A stretch of DNA of 64,000 nucleotides from Sacculina carcini. Its lineage: Eukaryota; Arthropoda; Thecostraca; Sacculinidae. Location: assembly GCA_916048095.2 (NCBI GenBank), contig OU696591.1, positions 6,446,499 to 6,510,498 of the forward strand. The letters are read 5' to 3'. The translations under genes and the position numbers were made by a program. Under the pieces are notes generated by a model. It had not been told where the DNA came from, searched no databases, and was given only the letters and a program-made list of their open reading frames with translations. Shown one piece after another: positions 43,626 to 53,697 of the stretch (positions are counted from its first letter, which is position 1; each line of letters begins with the position of its first letter).

Positions 43626-44030
43626 GCCCATTGGAAACATACACTGATTAGACCCAAGCTTGTACGCTCACTGAGATCAATGACAAACAACTTTAGGATA
43701 TTTCAGCGGGCACACCATTACATGCACTGAACGAGGATTGAATGTCAACTGGAAAAAGTAATCTGTGCTGTTTCACATTATGAGTGTTTATTGAGAAACG
43801 GCTGACTGTCACGACAGTATAATCCATTTGGACATGGTTGAGATGACGTTTTTGCCTCAAGCAGAGTATGTCAGTATGTCGAAAACGGCCAGCGTAAAAT
43901 TCCTGTCTAAGTCATCATCAATCCTTTAGACTTGGAAAATTAAACGGCCCATGCACGAAGCAAAGCACTATTTGCAAATGAGAACAGAAGGGCAATGCTT
44001 AAAAGTCAAATCAATCAAGATGATTTAGGG

Positions 44031-46884
44031 CAGTGGTTCTCAACTGGATTCGGCTCGTGGACACCTAACGGTCTTCGGGCACTTTCCGTGGACCCCGCCT
44101 CAATTTTGTCAAAAACGCGAATTTCAATTTCAATGCGAGACCTGCTCTTTGCAGTCCGCGACCAGTTTTAATATGTTTATATAAATATATAAATTTACGC
44201 ATTTGAGCACAGCAATGGAAAGGCTAATGTTCGCGTGAATTTATTCATGGGCAAAGCCTCACGGCCCCGGCTGGCACACCGCAGGTCCGGCCGCACGGGT
44301 TTTGCACTCACCGCCAGCACAGAAACTTCACGGCTGCGCGCACACAAAACCCGCAGTGCGAAAATTGGGCTACCCTTTCAGAAACGAGCCCAAACATTTC
44401 ACCTCACCAGGGAATTGAACCCTGGAACTCTCGTGCACAGAGCGTGCGTCTTAGCCACTCGGCTACGAGGCGGACAAAAATAATATGTTTGTTATGTTAT
44501 GTTATGTTATGTTATGTTAATATGTTTGGTTTGGTCTCAGAACATGCGAGTCTCATATCACTACTCATTTCAAGTCGATTTCTCTTATTTTGCTTCAGAT
44601 CGAACATCACTGAAAACCCTGTTTCACACAAGTACGTCGTAGGAAACGGGAGAAACATCTCCGCTGCCTTGTTGCAAAGACGTGGATAGATGTCCTGCTG
44701 TTGTAGCCAGAATTTGCTGAGGCTTAGCTTTCGGAATTCGGCCCTGGCCACTGCTGATTCTCGGAGCATGAGCAGCTACTCTGCCTCCTCCATTTCGTCG
44801 TCCACTACCACTCCGAATGGGTCTTTGTACCATGGGTAGTAGGCCGGTTCGATGCCGTCGAAGTAAACCTTGAACTCACTCGTGAGCCCTTCGAGATGCG
44901 CAGAGATAGACTCCTTCAAATCATCAGGGAGGTCAAGTTGTTTGTCGAGGAGGAAGGCATCCAGCAATGGAAAGGCAGCGACGTTCCCTCGGTGCAGTCT
45001 CCGAATCCAGAGGGCAATTCGAGCCCCCAATCCGGCGAGTTTGGCCTTCACGTCCGATACAGACGCCTCACGGCCCTGGAGAGTGACATTTACTTCGTTC
45101 AAGGTGCCGAAAATGTCTGCCAAGTACGCCAGCTTCATCAGAAACTCCGGGTTTTTGTAGTTTTCGTGGCGATGATCTCCTCTGGTTTCCATCTCGCGAA
45201 GGAAGATATCCACTTCCGTGTGCATTTCAAAGACCCTGGCCAGGCACTTTCCCCTCGAGAGCCAGCGAACCTGAGTGTGGTAGAGGAGGCTCGTATGGGT
45301 CGAGCCTATTTCCTGTGCCATCATTCCGAAGAACCGGTGGTTCTTGGCGCGCCCTCGGATGAAGTTGATGGAGCTGATCACGGAGTCGAGCACAGACATC
45401 AACTCAGGAGGCATCGTCTTCGAAGCGAGAGCGTATCGGTGAAGAGAGCAGTGAGAATTGGAGATGTGAGGCCACTTACTCTTCACGAGGGTAATGAATC
45501 CTGTCCGAACACCGATCATGGCTGGCGCTCCATCAGTGCAAATGTGCTGGAACTGCATCCACGACAGCCCGTTCTTCTCGAAAAAGTAATCAACAAGCTT
45601 CTTGACCACCTCCGCCGTCGTTGTGGTAGTCAGGAGCTCGCAGAAAAGGAACTCCTGCTTCACCTTATTCTCCTTTTCGTAGCGGACAAAGGCGATCAGC
45701 TGACTTTGGTTCGCTATGTCGGTAGACTCGTCGAGTTGAAGACTTGCCCGAAATGCACTGGCCCGGATCTCTTGGCAAACTTGGTTGCACAAGTCGGCCG
45801 CCATGACGTCAATCCTCCGCCGTACGGTGTTGTTGGAGAGTGAGATCTTTGAGATCTCCCGCTTGGCCTTTTCTCCGAGAACATTGCGAACCATGATCTC
45901 CGCGCATGGTTTGATGAGCTCTTCGCCGATCGTATGCGCCTTCTTCCTCTCCGCGATCTTCAGGGCAACTTCGAAGCTGGCTTGAACCATAGGCTTGGAT
46001 TCGGGTTGGAATCCGCAAGTAGGCAGAGTACCTTGCTTATCAAAGCGTTTCCTCTTGGCTTCAAAGTCTTCCTCGGTCAGCTCAATATTCGGGTGTAGAT
46101 TGCTCTGGTGGCGCGACAACTTCGCCGGTTTTAGGGAGCAGTTGGCCAAGACAGTGGAGCAGTAGAAGCATTGAGCCACGTCCAGTCCGTCCCGCGAGAA
46201 CTTGGTGAAGCCATACTGCTGGTAGGTTTCGTTCCACTTCCTCTTCTTGGACGTTGAAGCCATCTGCGAAGTACAATTATATTTTATTTTTGACATGGTC
46301 ATAGCGATCAAAACTGTATGTATCAAACAAGTCGTAATACAATGATTTAACTCAGACAATACAATGATGAGACTCAGACACACTCATTCACACAGACAGA
46401 CACAGACTATCAGAAGCGTTCCCTCGAGAGTGACGTCATTTATTTCTCTATGTCTCACACTTATTTTGATAAATAAGTTTTATTGGAAGAAGGTCTCTTT
46501 TCTGAGAAGGTGAAAAAGGCTGTTATTTATTTTAAGAAAGACTCTAAGTTATAAATATATGCAGAAGTCTTGTTTTTTATATTTCATGTTTTGGAAACGA
46601 ACGAATGAGATACGTTCCCGCGAATGACGTCATTGCCTTCCTAGTTGTTTAAAAAACACGAAGGACATTCTTTATAAGATTCTTTATAAGACAATTTTTG
46701 CATGTAATAAGGTCGAAAAGAATTATGCTATGTGATTTAAAAAAACAATTCTTATAAATCTTGCTCGTAAACTAATTCCTTTATGTTCGTTGTTACATGT
46801 AAAAACATAAATGTTTTTAAATAGTCACTCACGGGGTCCAATAGACCCCCAAGGGGTCCACTGGACCACTGTTGGGATCCACGG
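44031..46884 (-). mobile_element. hAT DNA transposon (ZBED5/SCAND3-like), right copy
   Basis: Starts CAGTGGTTCTCAAC after ATTTAGGG (44023-44030). Ends GTTGGGATCCACGG before ATTTGGGG (46885-46892), a one-base variant of the target duplication. Contains the same SINE (about 44246-44475) and (TTATG)n tract as the left copy. The left terminus keeps the canonical CAGTGG, which the left copy has changed to CATTGG. Confidence 0.85.
44512..46263 (-). CDS. hAT transposase, right copy, with the same in-frame TAG
   Basis: Counterpart of the gene at 3226-4977, with the same domain order and catalytic motifs (LDESTD, CTDGAPAM, VRWLSRG, LPFPTTYLCETGF). The TAG at 44776-44778 between EEAE and LLMLRES is identical, and the 86 downstream codons differ at one residue only. 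About 12 residues of 535 differ from the left copy in the upstream part, for example CGF for YGF and DGIEPAYY for DGVEQAYY. Either both copies descend from a stopped ancestor or the stop is read through. Confidence 0.85.
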
Positions 46885-46892
46885 ATTTGGGG

Positions 46893-47425
46893 AAAGCGTC
46901 TTTGAACTTCCTCTGTTTGCCTGTGCACCCTGTGTGCTAATCTGCCAGCACGTGGACAGCGCACTGCACAAACATGGTCTGCATGAGCAGCCGCCCTGCA
47001 GCGTTTGCTGCAGACTGCAAAAAACAACGACTCTAAACAAAACGCTCAAAACAAGCGATGCAGCCGGGACCAAGGCGTGCGTCGTACAACTTCTGTGCTG
47101 AACAGCCACACAAACGTGCTTCAACACGAAAACACACACATGCTATTCGTAGACAATTTCAAATTGTTATTGAACTTTATTTAATCTAAGATATTTTTGC
47201 CAACTTTCAACTAAATATCATGCTGGTAAATTCACTGATACAATGAAACTTTTTAAAATTTTGCTCGTAGGAAGAGCGTTATTTATATAAGAAAATCGGT
47301 ATAATTCCATACCCCGCCAATGACATCGATAGCCCAAATCAGTTGTTTTGTGATTGTCTATGGTTTACTGTGTGTACGTGTGTGTGTGTGTACGTGTGTG
47401 TGTGTGTGTACATGTGTGTGTGTGT
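46893..47425. other. Flank duplicate, no gene seen
   Basis: Equivalent of 5595-6100, followed by interrupted GT tracts at 47370-47425. Confidence 0.5.
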
Positions 47426-47426
47426 T

Positions 47427-48111
47427 TTGTTGTTTCTTGATGAAGGCAACACGATTTTTTCTCGGAAATTGATCGGCCTTTGAGTATTCTATGGAGAATG
47501 TATCAGATGCGGTTGATCAGACCAGTTTCTTGAAGAAAAATGCACACATGTCGTCGCATGAAGAGATGCATGCCAGGGCTCATATTGGTGCCACCAAGCA
47601 GAATTGAAATAATGATGTTTTGTATACCACGTGGTTGAAGTTTGGTCATGAGGAGCAGCTGCTGGCTGTCAGCGTACTTGCAACACTGAACAAGTACGTG
47701 ATCGACAGTCTCGTCTTCTGCGCAGTGCGGGCATGCTGCATTCGTGATGAGCTTGAGACGCGTCATATGCTGGTTGAGTTTGGTATGTCCAGATCGGAGT
47801 CGGAATCGAGATATCGAGATGATACATCGAGATGCCGATTAGTGCATTTGGTCAGCTGCCGAATGGAGTTGATAACACGCTGTGTCGTCGATGAATCTTG
47901 TGAGAGCAGTTGCTGCAGGTGTTGCCGCCACTCTGTGTTGATGAAATGTGCTACGGCGTCACTGAGGTCTTCCCACGAAAGAGTTTCGGAGAAATTGTCT
48001 GCAAAATGACAGGCTTTCTTTGCTGCGTTGTCGGCTATCTCGTTGCCGATGATGCCTGCATGTGACGGTATCCACTGGAGATGTATTCGGCAGGATGACT
48101 CATTCAATACA
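47427..48111 (-). mobile_element. RNase H-bearing LINE, right copy
   Basis: The minus strand encodes HLQWIPSHAGIIGNEIADNA and the C-terminal CPHCAEDETVDHVLVQCC segment, in two frames (47763-48107 and 47503-47766). It is cut on its 5' side at 48111, where the 870-bp deletion relative to the left copy begins. Confidence 0.8.
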
Positions 48112-48397
48112 ACACAACATACAACACAAGATACATTAGAAGATATAACAAAATATAGATTATACTAACACTTTCATACATGAAACACTGAGCTCTCAAT
48201 ATTGCTTTATCCTATAGTTCATTCACTGTTGCAGACATTGTTTCACCTCACATGTGCAGTTTTGACCCAGCTAGCTCTATCTAATATTTGTGAAAATTTC
48301 CATACAAATTTGGTTATACAAATGTAAAAATATCTGGAAGACGCAAATTTGCCGCAAATTTTCCTTGGAGTTGATACAAAAACAATCGACTGACAAT

Positions 48398-48601
48398 GAC
48401 TACAACAAAAAACAGCTGACATATAATATATTCATGTAAAGTAGGTGTTTTCTGTCTATATATATGTGCTGTGTTTTTACACTACGCCACAAAAGATTCT
48501 ATTTTTAGACGCGGTGGCTTGGAAATACCTGGAAAAAACATCAAAACAACTGTGTGTGGAAGTCATGTGGCGTAGTTTTGTGGCGTAGTGTAAAAACACA
48601 G

Positions 48602-48682
<81 letters not shown>

Positions 48683-48734
48683 AACACCTATTTTACATGA
48701 ATATATTATATGTCAGCTGTTTTATGTTGTAGTC
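48398..48734. repeat. Foldback (palindromic) element, copy 3
   Basis: Arms GACTACAACAAAAAACAGCT and its reverse complement near 48713-48734. The centre is shortened (GTCATGTGGCGTAG), and the right arm carries an (AT)n run of about 75 bp at 48604-48676. Confidence 0.85.
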
Positions 48735-48769
48735 ACTTTAGGGCACACATGGAATAATGAGGTTTCAAA

Positions 48770-49395
48770 TTGGTTTTGTTTCATTCGTATCATTTGTGGG
48801 TATAAATTATAGCTTATCTTGTAGAACACAAAATTATCTACACAGTAGTATATTCCTGTGTAATCGCAAGTGCGCATAATAGCTGTCAAATTGGCAATAT
48901 GTCGTTTTGACTTTACACCGCCGTAACTTCCTTCAGATACACTTTGGAAAATTAAATTATATCGTATTGTAGAAAACAAAAATTTCTAGCACGATGGTAT
49001 AATTTGTTTTTATGTATAACAAATAGTTACTGAGAAATAGTAGAAAAATGAATTAATTTTAGTCGCCTGGTGTTCAAGTGTAATTTTGGATGTATTTGAG
49101 AATTTTGCCAATTTTACTCGTTTTTTTGTATCATTTGTGGGTATAAATTAAACCTTATCTTGTAGAACACAAAATTCTCTACACTTTAGTGTATTCCTGT
49201 GTAATCGCAAGTGCGTAAATTGTGATTGGACTTCAGTGAAATTAAATCAGTGTATATTCATGTGTAATCGCAAGTGCGCATAATAGCTGTCAAATTGGTA
49301 ATATGTGCTTTTGACTTTACAACGCCGTAACTTCCTTTAGATACACTTTGGAAAATTACAAATTATACCGTATTGTAGAAGACAAAATTTCTAGC

Positions 49396-49400
<5 letters not shown>
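48770..49400 (+). repeat. Hairpin-array AT repeat (family X), copy 6, truncated by (CA)n
   Basis: Contains the same half-units and ends at TTTCTAGCAC before (CA)n, exactly like the copy at 20085-20278. It is longer than that copy by about 420 bp, so the left copy has lost one unit or the right copy has gained one. Confidence 0.8.
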
Positions 49401-49750
<350 letters not shown>

Positions 49751-49764
49751 TACACACCCACCAA

Positions 49765-51234
49765 GTTTGAGATGACGAGTGAACGCCCATCTTTCTATAT
49801 CAGATAAGATGGTACTGACTAAAGAGTGAGAAATAGACTCAGACGAGAGAAGGATTTGAATATCGTCAGCGAATATATGGAAGGACACATCGTGAAGACG
49901 AAGAACTTTCCCTACAGAGGTAAGATACATATTGAAGAGGAGAGGACCTAAGACAGAGCCTTGGGTACACCACAAGTTAGTGGGCAAGCGTCACTACAAG
50001 AATCAGCAGAAGTAGAAACAAACTGAAGTCCATCACAAAGATAAGAGCGAAAGAAAGAGAGAACTGTGCCGCTAATGCATAAATCTAACAGAGTATCAAT
50101 AAGCAGCAGATGATTAACAGTGTCAAATGCAGCAAATGCAGTCTAGTTGTATAAGTAGAACATCATTACCAGAGAGAGTAGATTTGAGAATAGAATCATA
50201 GAGAAAAATTAAAGAAGTTTCTGTAGAGTGAAAGTGACGGAAGCCAGACTGCTCAGGAAGAAACAAATTGTTAGATTCAAGATATTCAGATATTTGCATG
50301 TAGGCAGCCATTTCAAGAACCTTAGACAGCCAAGGAATTCTAGAGATTGGTCGATAGTTAGAAGATGTGTTAGCATCCAGATCAGATTTCTTAAGTATAG
50401 GGAGAATACTGGCAGTTTTAGATGCAAGAAATTCCCCAAGAGTGAAAGAAGCATTGATGAAATTTGCTAAGAAAGGAAGGAGCAATTCAATGGAGTGAGG
50501 AATCCTGGAAAGATCAATGGGGTCGAGAGATGAATAATTGATTTTAACATGCCTTAAAATAGCTCTACAGTCAGAAAGGGTAACTATAGTAAAAGAGTGA
50601 AAAACATAGGAGGGTAAGGGCGGAGAGTATAATGGTAGAGCAGCAGGGAACAAGCAGCGAATCTTATCGATTTTAGACTGGAAGAAATTCATAAATAAAG
50701 AAGGTAACTGATTAGAGGCAGAATCTGGGAAAACAAGACTACGGGAATTACCTAGGAGACTGTCAAAAAGCTTCCAAAGTTTCTTAGAATTGAGACAGGA
50801 AGAAATTTTAGAATTATAGTAAGATTTTTTGGCGGAATCACAAAGAAGATGATGACGGCGGGCAGAACAGAAAGATTGCCACGAAGAGTCAGTCCTGAGA
50901 CGACGCCATTGGCGTTCAAGACGACGCAGGGAGGTTTTAGAATTTTTAATATCAGAGTTAAACCAGGGACAGCGAGTATTAGTGGAACGGAAGACTTCAA
51001 CAGGTTGATTTGAGAGAATCGAGGGATGAGTTAAAGTATCCTAAGAGAGAGATAGGTGGTATATGAACGAAACATTCAGTAGCAAAACACAAGTGCATAT
51101 TGATATAAAGACAATCTAAGTCAGCATTTCGATAATCCGAGAAACTAATAGTTTTAGGAGATTTGCAAGTGATAGGCAGGCGGGCAGAAAATTTAATTAA
51201 TGAATGATCAGATATGGAGGAATCAATAGGAAAA

Positions 51235-51238
<4 letters not shown>
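49765..51238 (-). mobile_element. LINE family A, fragment 4 (right-arm copy of fragment 2)
   Basis: Same extent as 20452-21950: SDHSLIKFSARLP, NYRPISRIPWLSKVLEM, HFHSTETSLIFLYD, LLFNMYLTSVGKVLR, FADDIQILLSS. The frame is interrupted near DFSAAFD (around 50130) and near the GVPQG motif, unlike the left copy. Confidence 0.85.
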
Positions 51239-51265
<27 letters not shown>

Positions 51266-51331
51266 CACACATTACATTACATTACATTAAGACATTTATA
51301 TCGCGCTTTTCACCCGAAGGTCTCAAAAGCG

Positions 51332-51393
<62 letters not shown>

Positions 51394-51492
51394 CACACAT
51401 ATATACACACACACACACGCACACACACACACACACACATACACACACACACGCACACACACACACATATATATATACACACACACACACAC
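51239..51492. repeat. (CA)n-rich tract
   Basis: Counterpart of 21923-22210, with the same CGCGCTTTTCACCCGAAGG island, but a shorter CA run. Confidence 0.9.
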
Positions 51493-51977
51493 ATTTCCAT
51501 TTATTCCAACATTTGTAATGCGCAATTTACACAATTTGTCTCAAATGCGCAAAGATGGACATATTTATACATAAATGCATACACACACTATACATACATG
51601 ACACACGCAAAGGGTTGAACGAGATATTCTTATGTACAGATCGAGGTATCTATTCGGTATGTGGGGATACCAAGGCACACACACGCACACACACACATAC
51701 ACACATCGTTTAGACAGTATAGACAGTAAGGGACCCACACATACATACACACAAACACGCAGACATACGCACAAATGGGCAATTCTGTACAAGACAAGAT
51801 CACACTGATAATGTATAAGCTATGAACACGCATACACTTTCATCGGACAAACATACATTGTCAAGCAACTCACACTTGCGCACAGGCAAGCACATAAACG
51901 AAGACGCACATGAAAACTCGACAAATTATAACAGTCAGCAAGCGAGAGGCAGGACAACGAAAAAATACACACAATGA

Positions 51978-52291
51978 TACACATAAATACACAAAAATAC
52001 ACACACAGTCTTGTGTGAACTTTCTCCGCGAACGGTCGTGCTTTCCTCGTTCCCTCTAAACCACTGTTTGTACCTTTACCCTTGTTTACGTGTTCGTGTG
52101 CTATTGAGTGAGTGAGCGAGTGTGTCAGTCGCGTGCCCGTAAGTGAGTGCGCCAATCCGCGTGGTTTGTACGTGGGTACATTCGTGTGTGTGTCTGTGTG
52201 CACGTGTCCGGTGTGCGACCCGTCGCCATCGTTGTCCTGTGCTGTGCTCTTTCTCACCAGTTTTTCGTCTGCTTTATTCGTCCACCCCACC
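51978..52291 (+). promoter_or_regulatory. LINE 5' UTR (probable internal promoter region)
   Basis: The stretch from the insertion boundary to the ORF1 ATG. It is T/G/C-rich and lacks the surrounding CA repeats after its first 35 bp. LINEs of this kind carry an internal promoter here; no particular element can be pinpointed. Confidence 0.4.
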
Positions 52292-53686
52292 ATGCCTGTA
52301 ATGACGAACGCTGATTGTTCGGTGTGCAACACACCGTCCAGCGATATTTCGTGTGGACTCTGTGGGCAGCACCTGCACAAAAAGTGCATCAATGTCTCAG
52401 CAGGTTTGCTGCGACAAATCGCAAAATCTTCACTCCGTTGGCACTGCATGGATTGCCATGAAAAGTTATCCTTGATTGCTGACAATCATCCCCCATTCAC
52501 AAGATCTTCTGACGGTGGCCTCATCACCGGGTTGAGTCCATCTCTCGAAAAACAAATTGACACCAAGATATCCACAGCTGTTGCTGCACTGAGGGCTGAG
52601 TTTATGGATTCACTTGATAACGCCACCAATATACCTCCTGTCGCCGCCACTGATGATCCTGTCGCCGCCACTGATCCTGTCGCCGCCACTGCAGCTCCTG
52701 TCACCGCCACCGCTGATCCTGTCGCCGCCACTGCTGCTGTCACCGCCACTGCTGCTGTCACCGCCACCGCTGATCCTGTCGCCGCCACTGCTGATCCTGT
52801 CGCCGCCACTGCTGCCGTCACCGCCACTGCTGCTCCTGTCGACGCCACTGCTGCACCTGCGCCTGCAAGTACTGTAACCTCTGCCGTCACTACCCGCAAA
52901 ACATTTTGTGATGGTCATAACGGTAATTTGTCTGCGGTGTGTGGTTTGGCTCCGAAGATAAATGCATCGTACTCATGCATTCTGAAATCTGATTCTGTGT
53001 CAAGCGAGCAAATTGCGTCTGCCCTATCCAATATCCCTATTAGGGGTGTCTCAAAAACTGAGACAGCATTTGTGATCAAATGCGACTCCGCCTCCGGTGT
53101 GGCATTGACCATGAATTCCCTGTCGAAATCTTTCCCAAATTCCGACATATCACAGCCTTCTCGAGCCCCTATTACGCCTAAGATCACTATTCCCAACATT
53201 CCTCCTAGTTTGTCTTCCAATGCTCTTGTTGAATCAATATCCGCCAAAAATCCGTCGCTCTCCCCGTTCATAGAGGATGGAAGCATGAAGTTCTTGTTCT
53301 TCACTTTCGCTAAGTCTAATTCGCGCTGTGCTGTTTTTGCCGTGACCCCCATTTGTCGAGATGCCATACGCGTCCTTGGGGACAGAGTATACGCCCACCT
53401 TTCATGTCTCCCTGTACACTCTAGATACTGGATTTCTTGTTGTAAATCGTGCCTAGGCCTGGGTCACAGTGCTTCCAAGTGTCGCTCCAGACCATCCTCC
53501 CCTAGGTGCGGTCACTGTGCCGGCACACATCCTTCTTCCCAATGTCATGATCGTGGCAACCCAAAATGCTACAGATGTAGTTTAGCAGGGTTGATGTCTC
53601 ACCACTCCGCCTTCTCGCTATCTTGCCCTTCATTTGTTGACGCCATTGTTGACTTGAAACAACGTACTGAGGATTCAAAAAACTGA
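52292..53686 (+). CDS. LINE ORF1: PHD-type zinc finger, repeat linker, CCHC knuckles
   Basis: ATG at 52292 has a strong context (CCCACCATGC). It gives 464 residues. Near the N-terminus is a PHD-like C4HC3 finger (CSVC, CGLCGQHLHKKC, WHCMDC, about residues 8-55). Next comes an Ala/Thr/Val/Pro-rich linker of about 75 residues made of VAATADP/VTATA units (52630-52860). A gag-like middle domain follows, then zinc knuckles CKSCLGLGHSASKC and CGHCAGTHPSSQC and a third Cys/His cluster starting CYRC. The product is expected to bind LINE RNA and form the RNP. PHD fingers occur in ORF1 of some CR1-clade LINEs. A frame extends upstream of the ATG but has no better start. Confidence 0.85.
   Translation: MPVMTNADCSVCNTPSSDISCGLCGQHLHKKCINVSAGLLRQIAKSSLRWHCMDCHEKLSLIADNHPPFTRSSDGGLITGLSPSLEKQIDTKISTAVAALRAEFMDSLDNATNIPPVAATDDPVAATDPVAATAAPVTATADPVAATAAVTATAAVTATADPVAATADPVAATAAVTATAAPVDATAAPAPASTVTSAVTTRKTFCDGHNGNLSAVCGLAPKINASYSCILKSDSVSSEQIASALSNIPIRGVSKTETAFVIKCDSASGVALTMNSLSKSFPNSDISQPSRAPITPKITIPNIPPSLSSNALVESISAKNPSLSPFIEDGSMKFLFFTFAKSNSRCAVFAVTPICRDAIRVLGDRVYAHLSCLPVHSRYWISCCKSCLGLGHSASKCRSRPSSPRCGHCAGTHPSSQCHDRGNPKCYRCSLAGLMSHHSAFSLSCPSFVDAIVDLKQRTEDSKN
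52630..52860 (+). repeat. Coding minisatellite inside LINE ORF1
   Basis: Units of 15-21 bp (GTCGCCGCCACTGCTGATCCT and shorter relatives) repeated in frame about a dozen times. Length stays a multiple of three, so the ORF survives. Confidence 0.9.
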
Positions 53687-53697
53687 TTCTGAATGAT

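Larger units (their letters stand above)
43618..48384. repeat. Large direct duplication, segment I, right copy
   Basis: Counterpart of 2345-7921, joined on its left to the PLE family 3 fragment. It lacks about 870 bp (equivalent of 6775-7640), and at 48384 it jumps to sequence equivalent to 19636. Confidence 0.9.

Noticed and set aside
52112-52291. Upstream extension of LINE ORF1 as extra N-terminal protein
   Set aside because: The extension begins at a non-ATG codon and is Cys/Val/Ser-rich 5' UTR translation; ATG at 52292 has a far better context.
52486-52918. Gly/Ser- or Ala/Val-rich frames on the minus strand over the ORF1 linker
   Set aside because: They are shadows of the coding minisatellite in ORF1.
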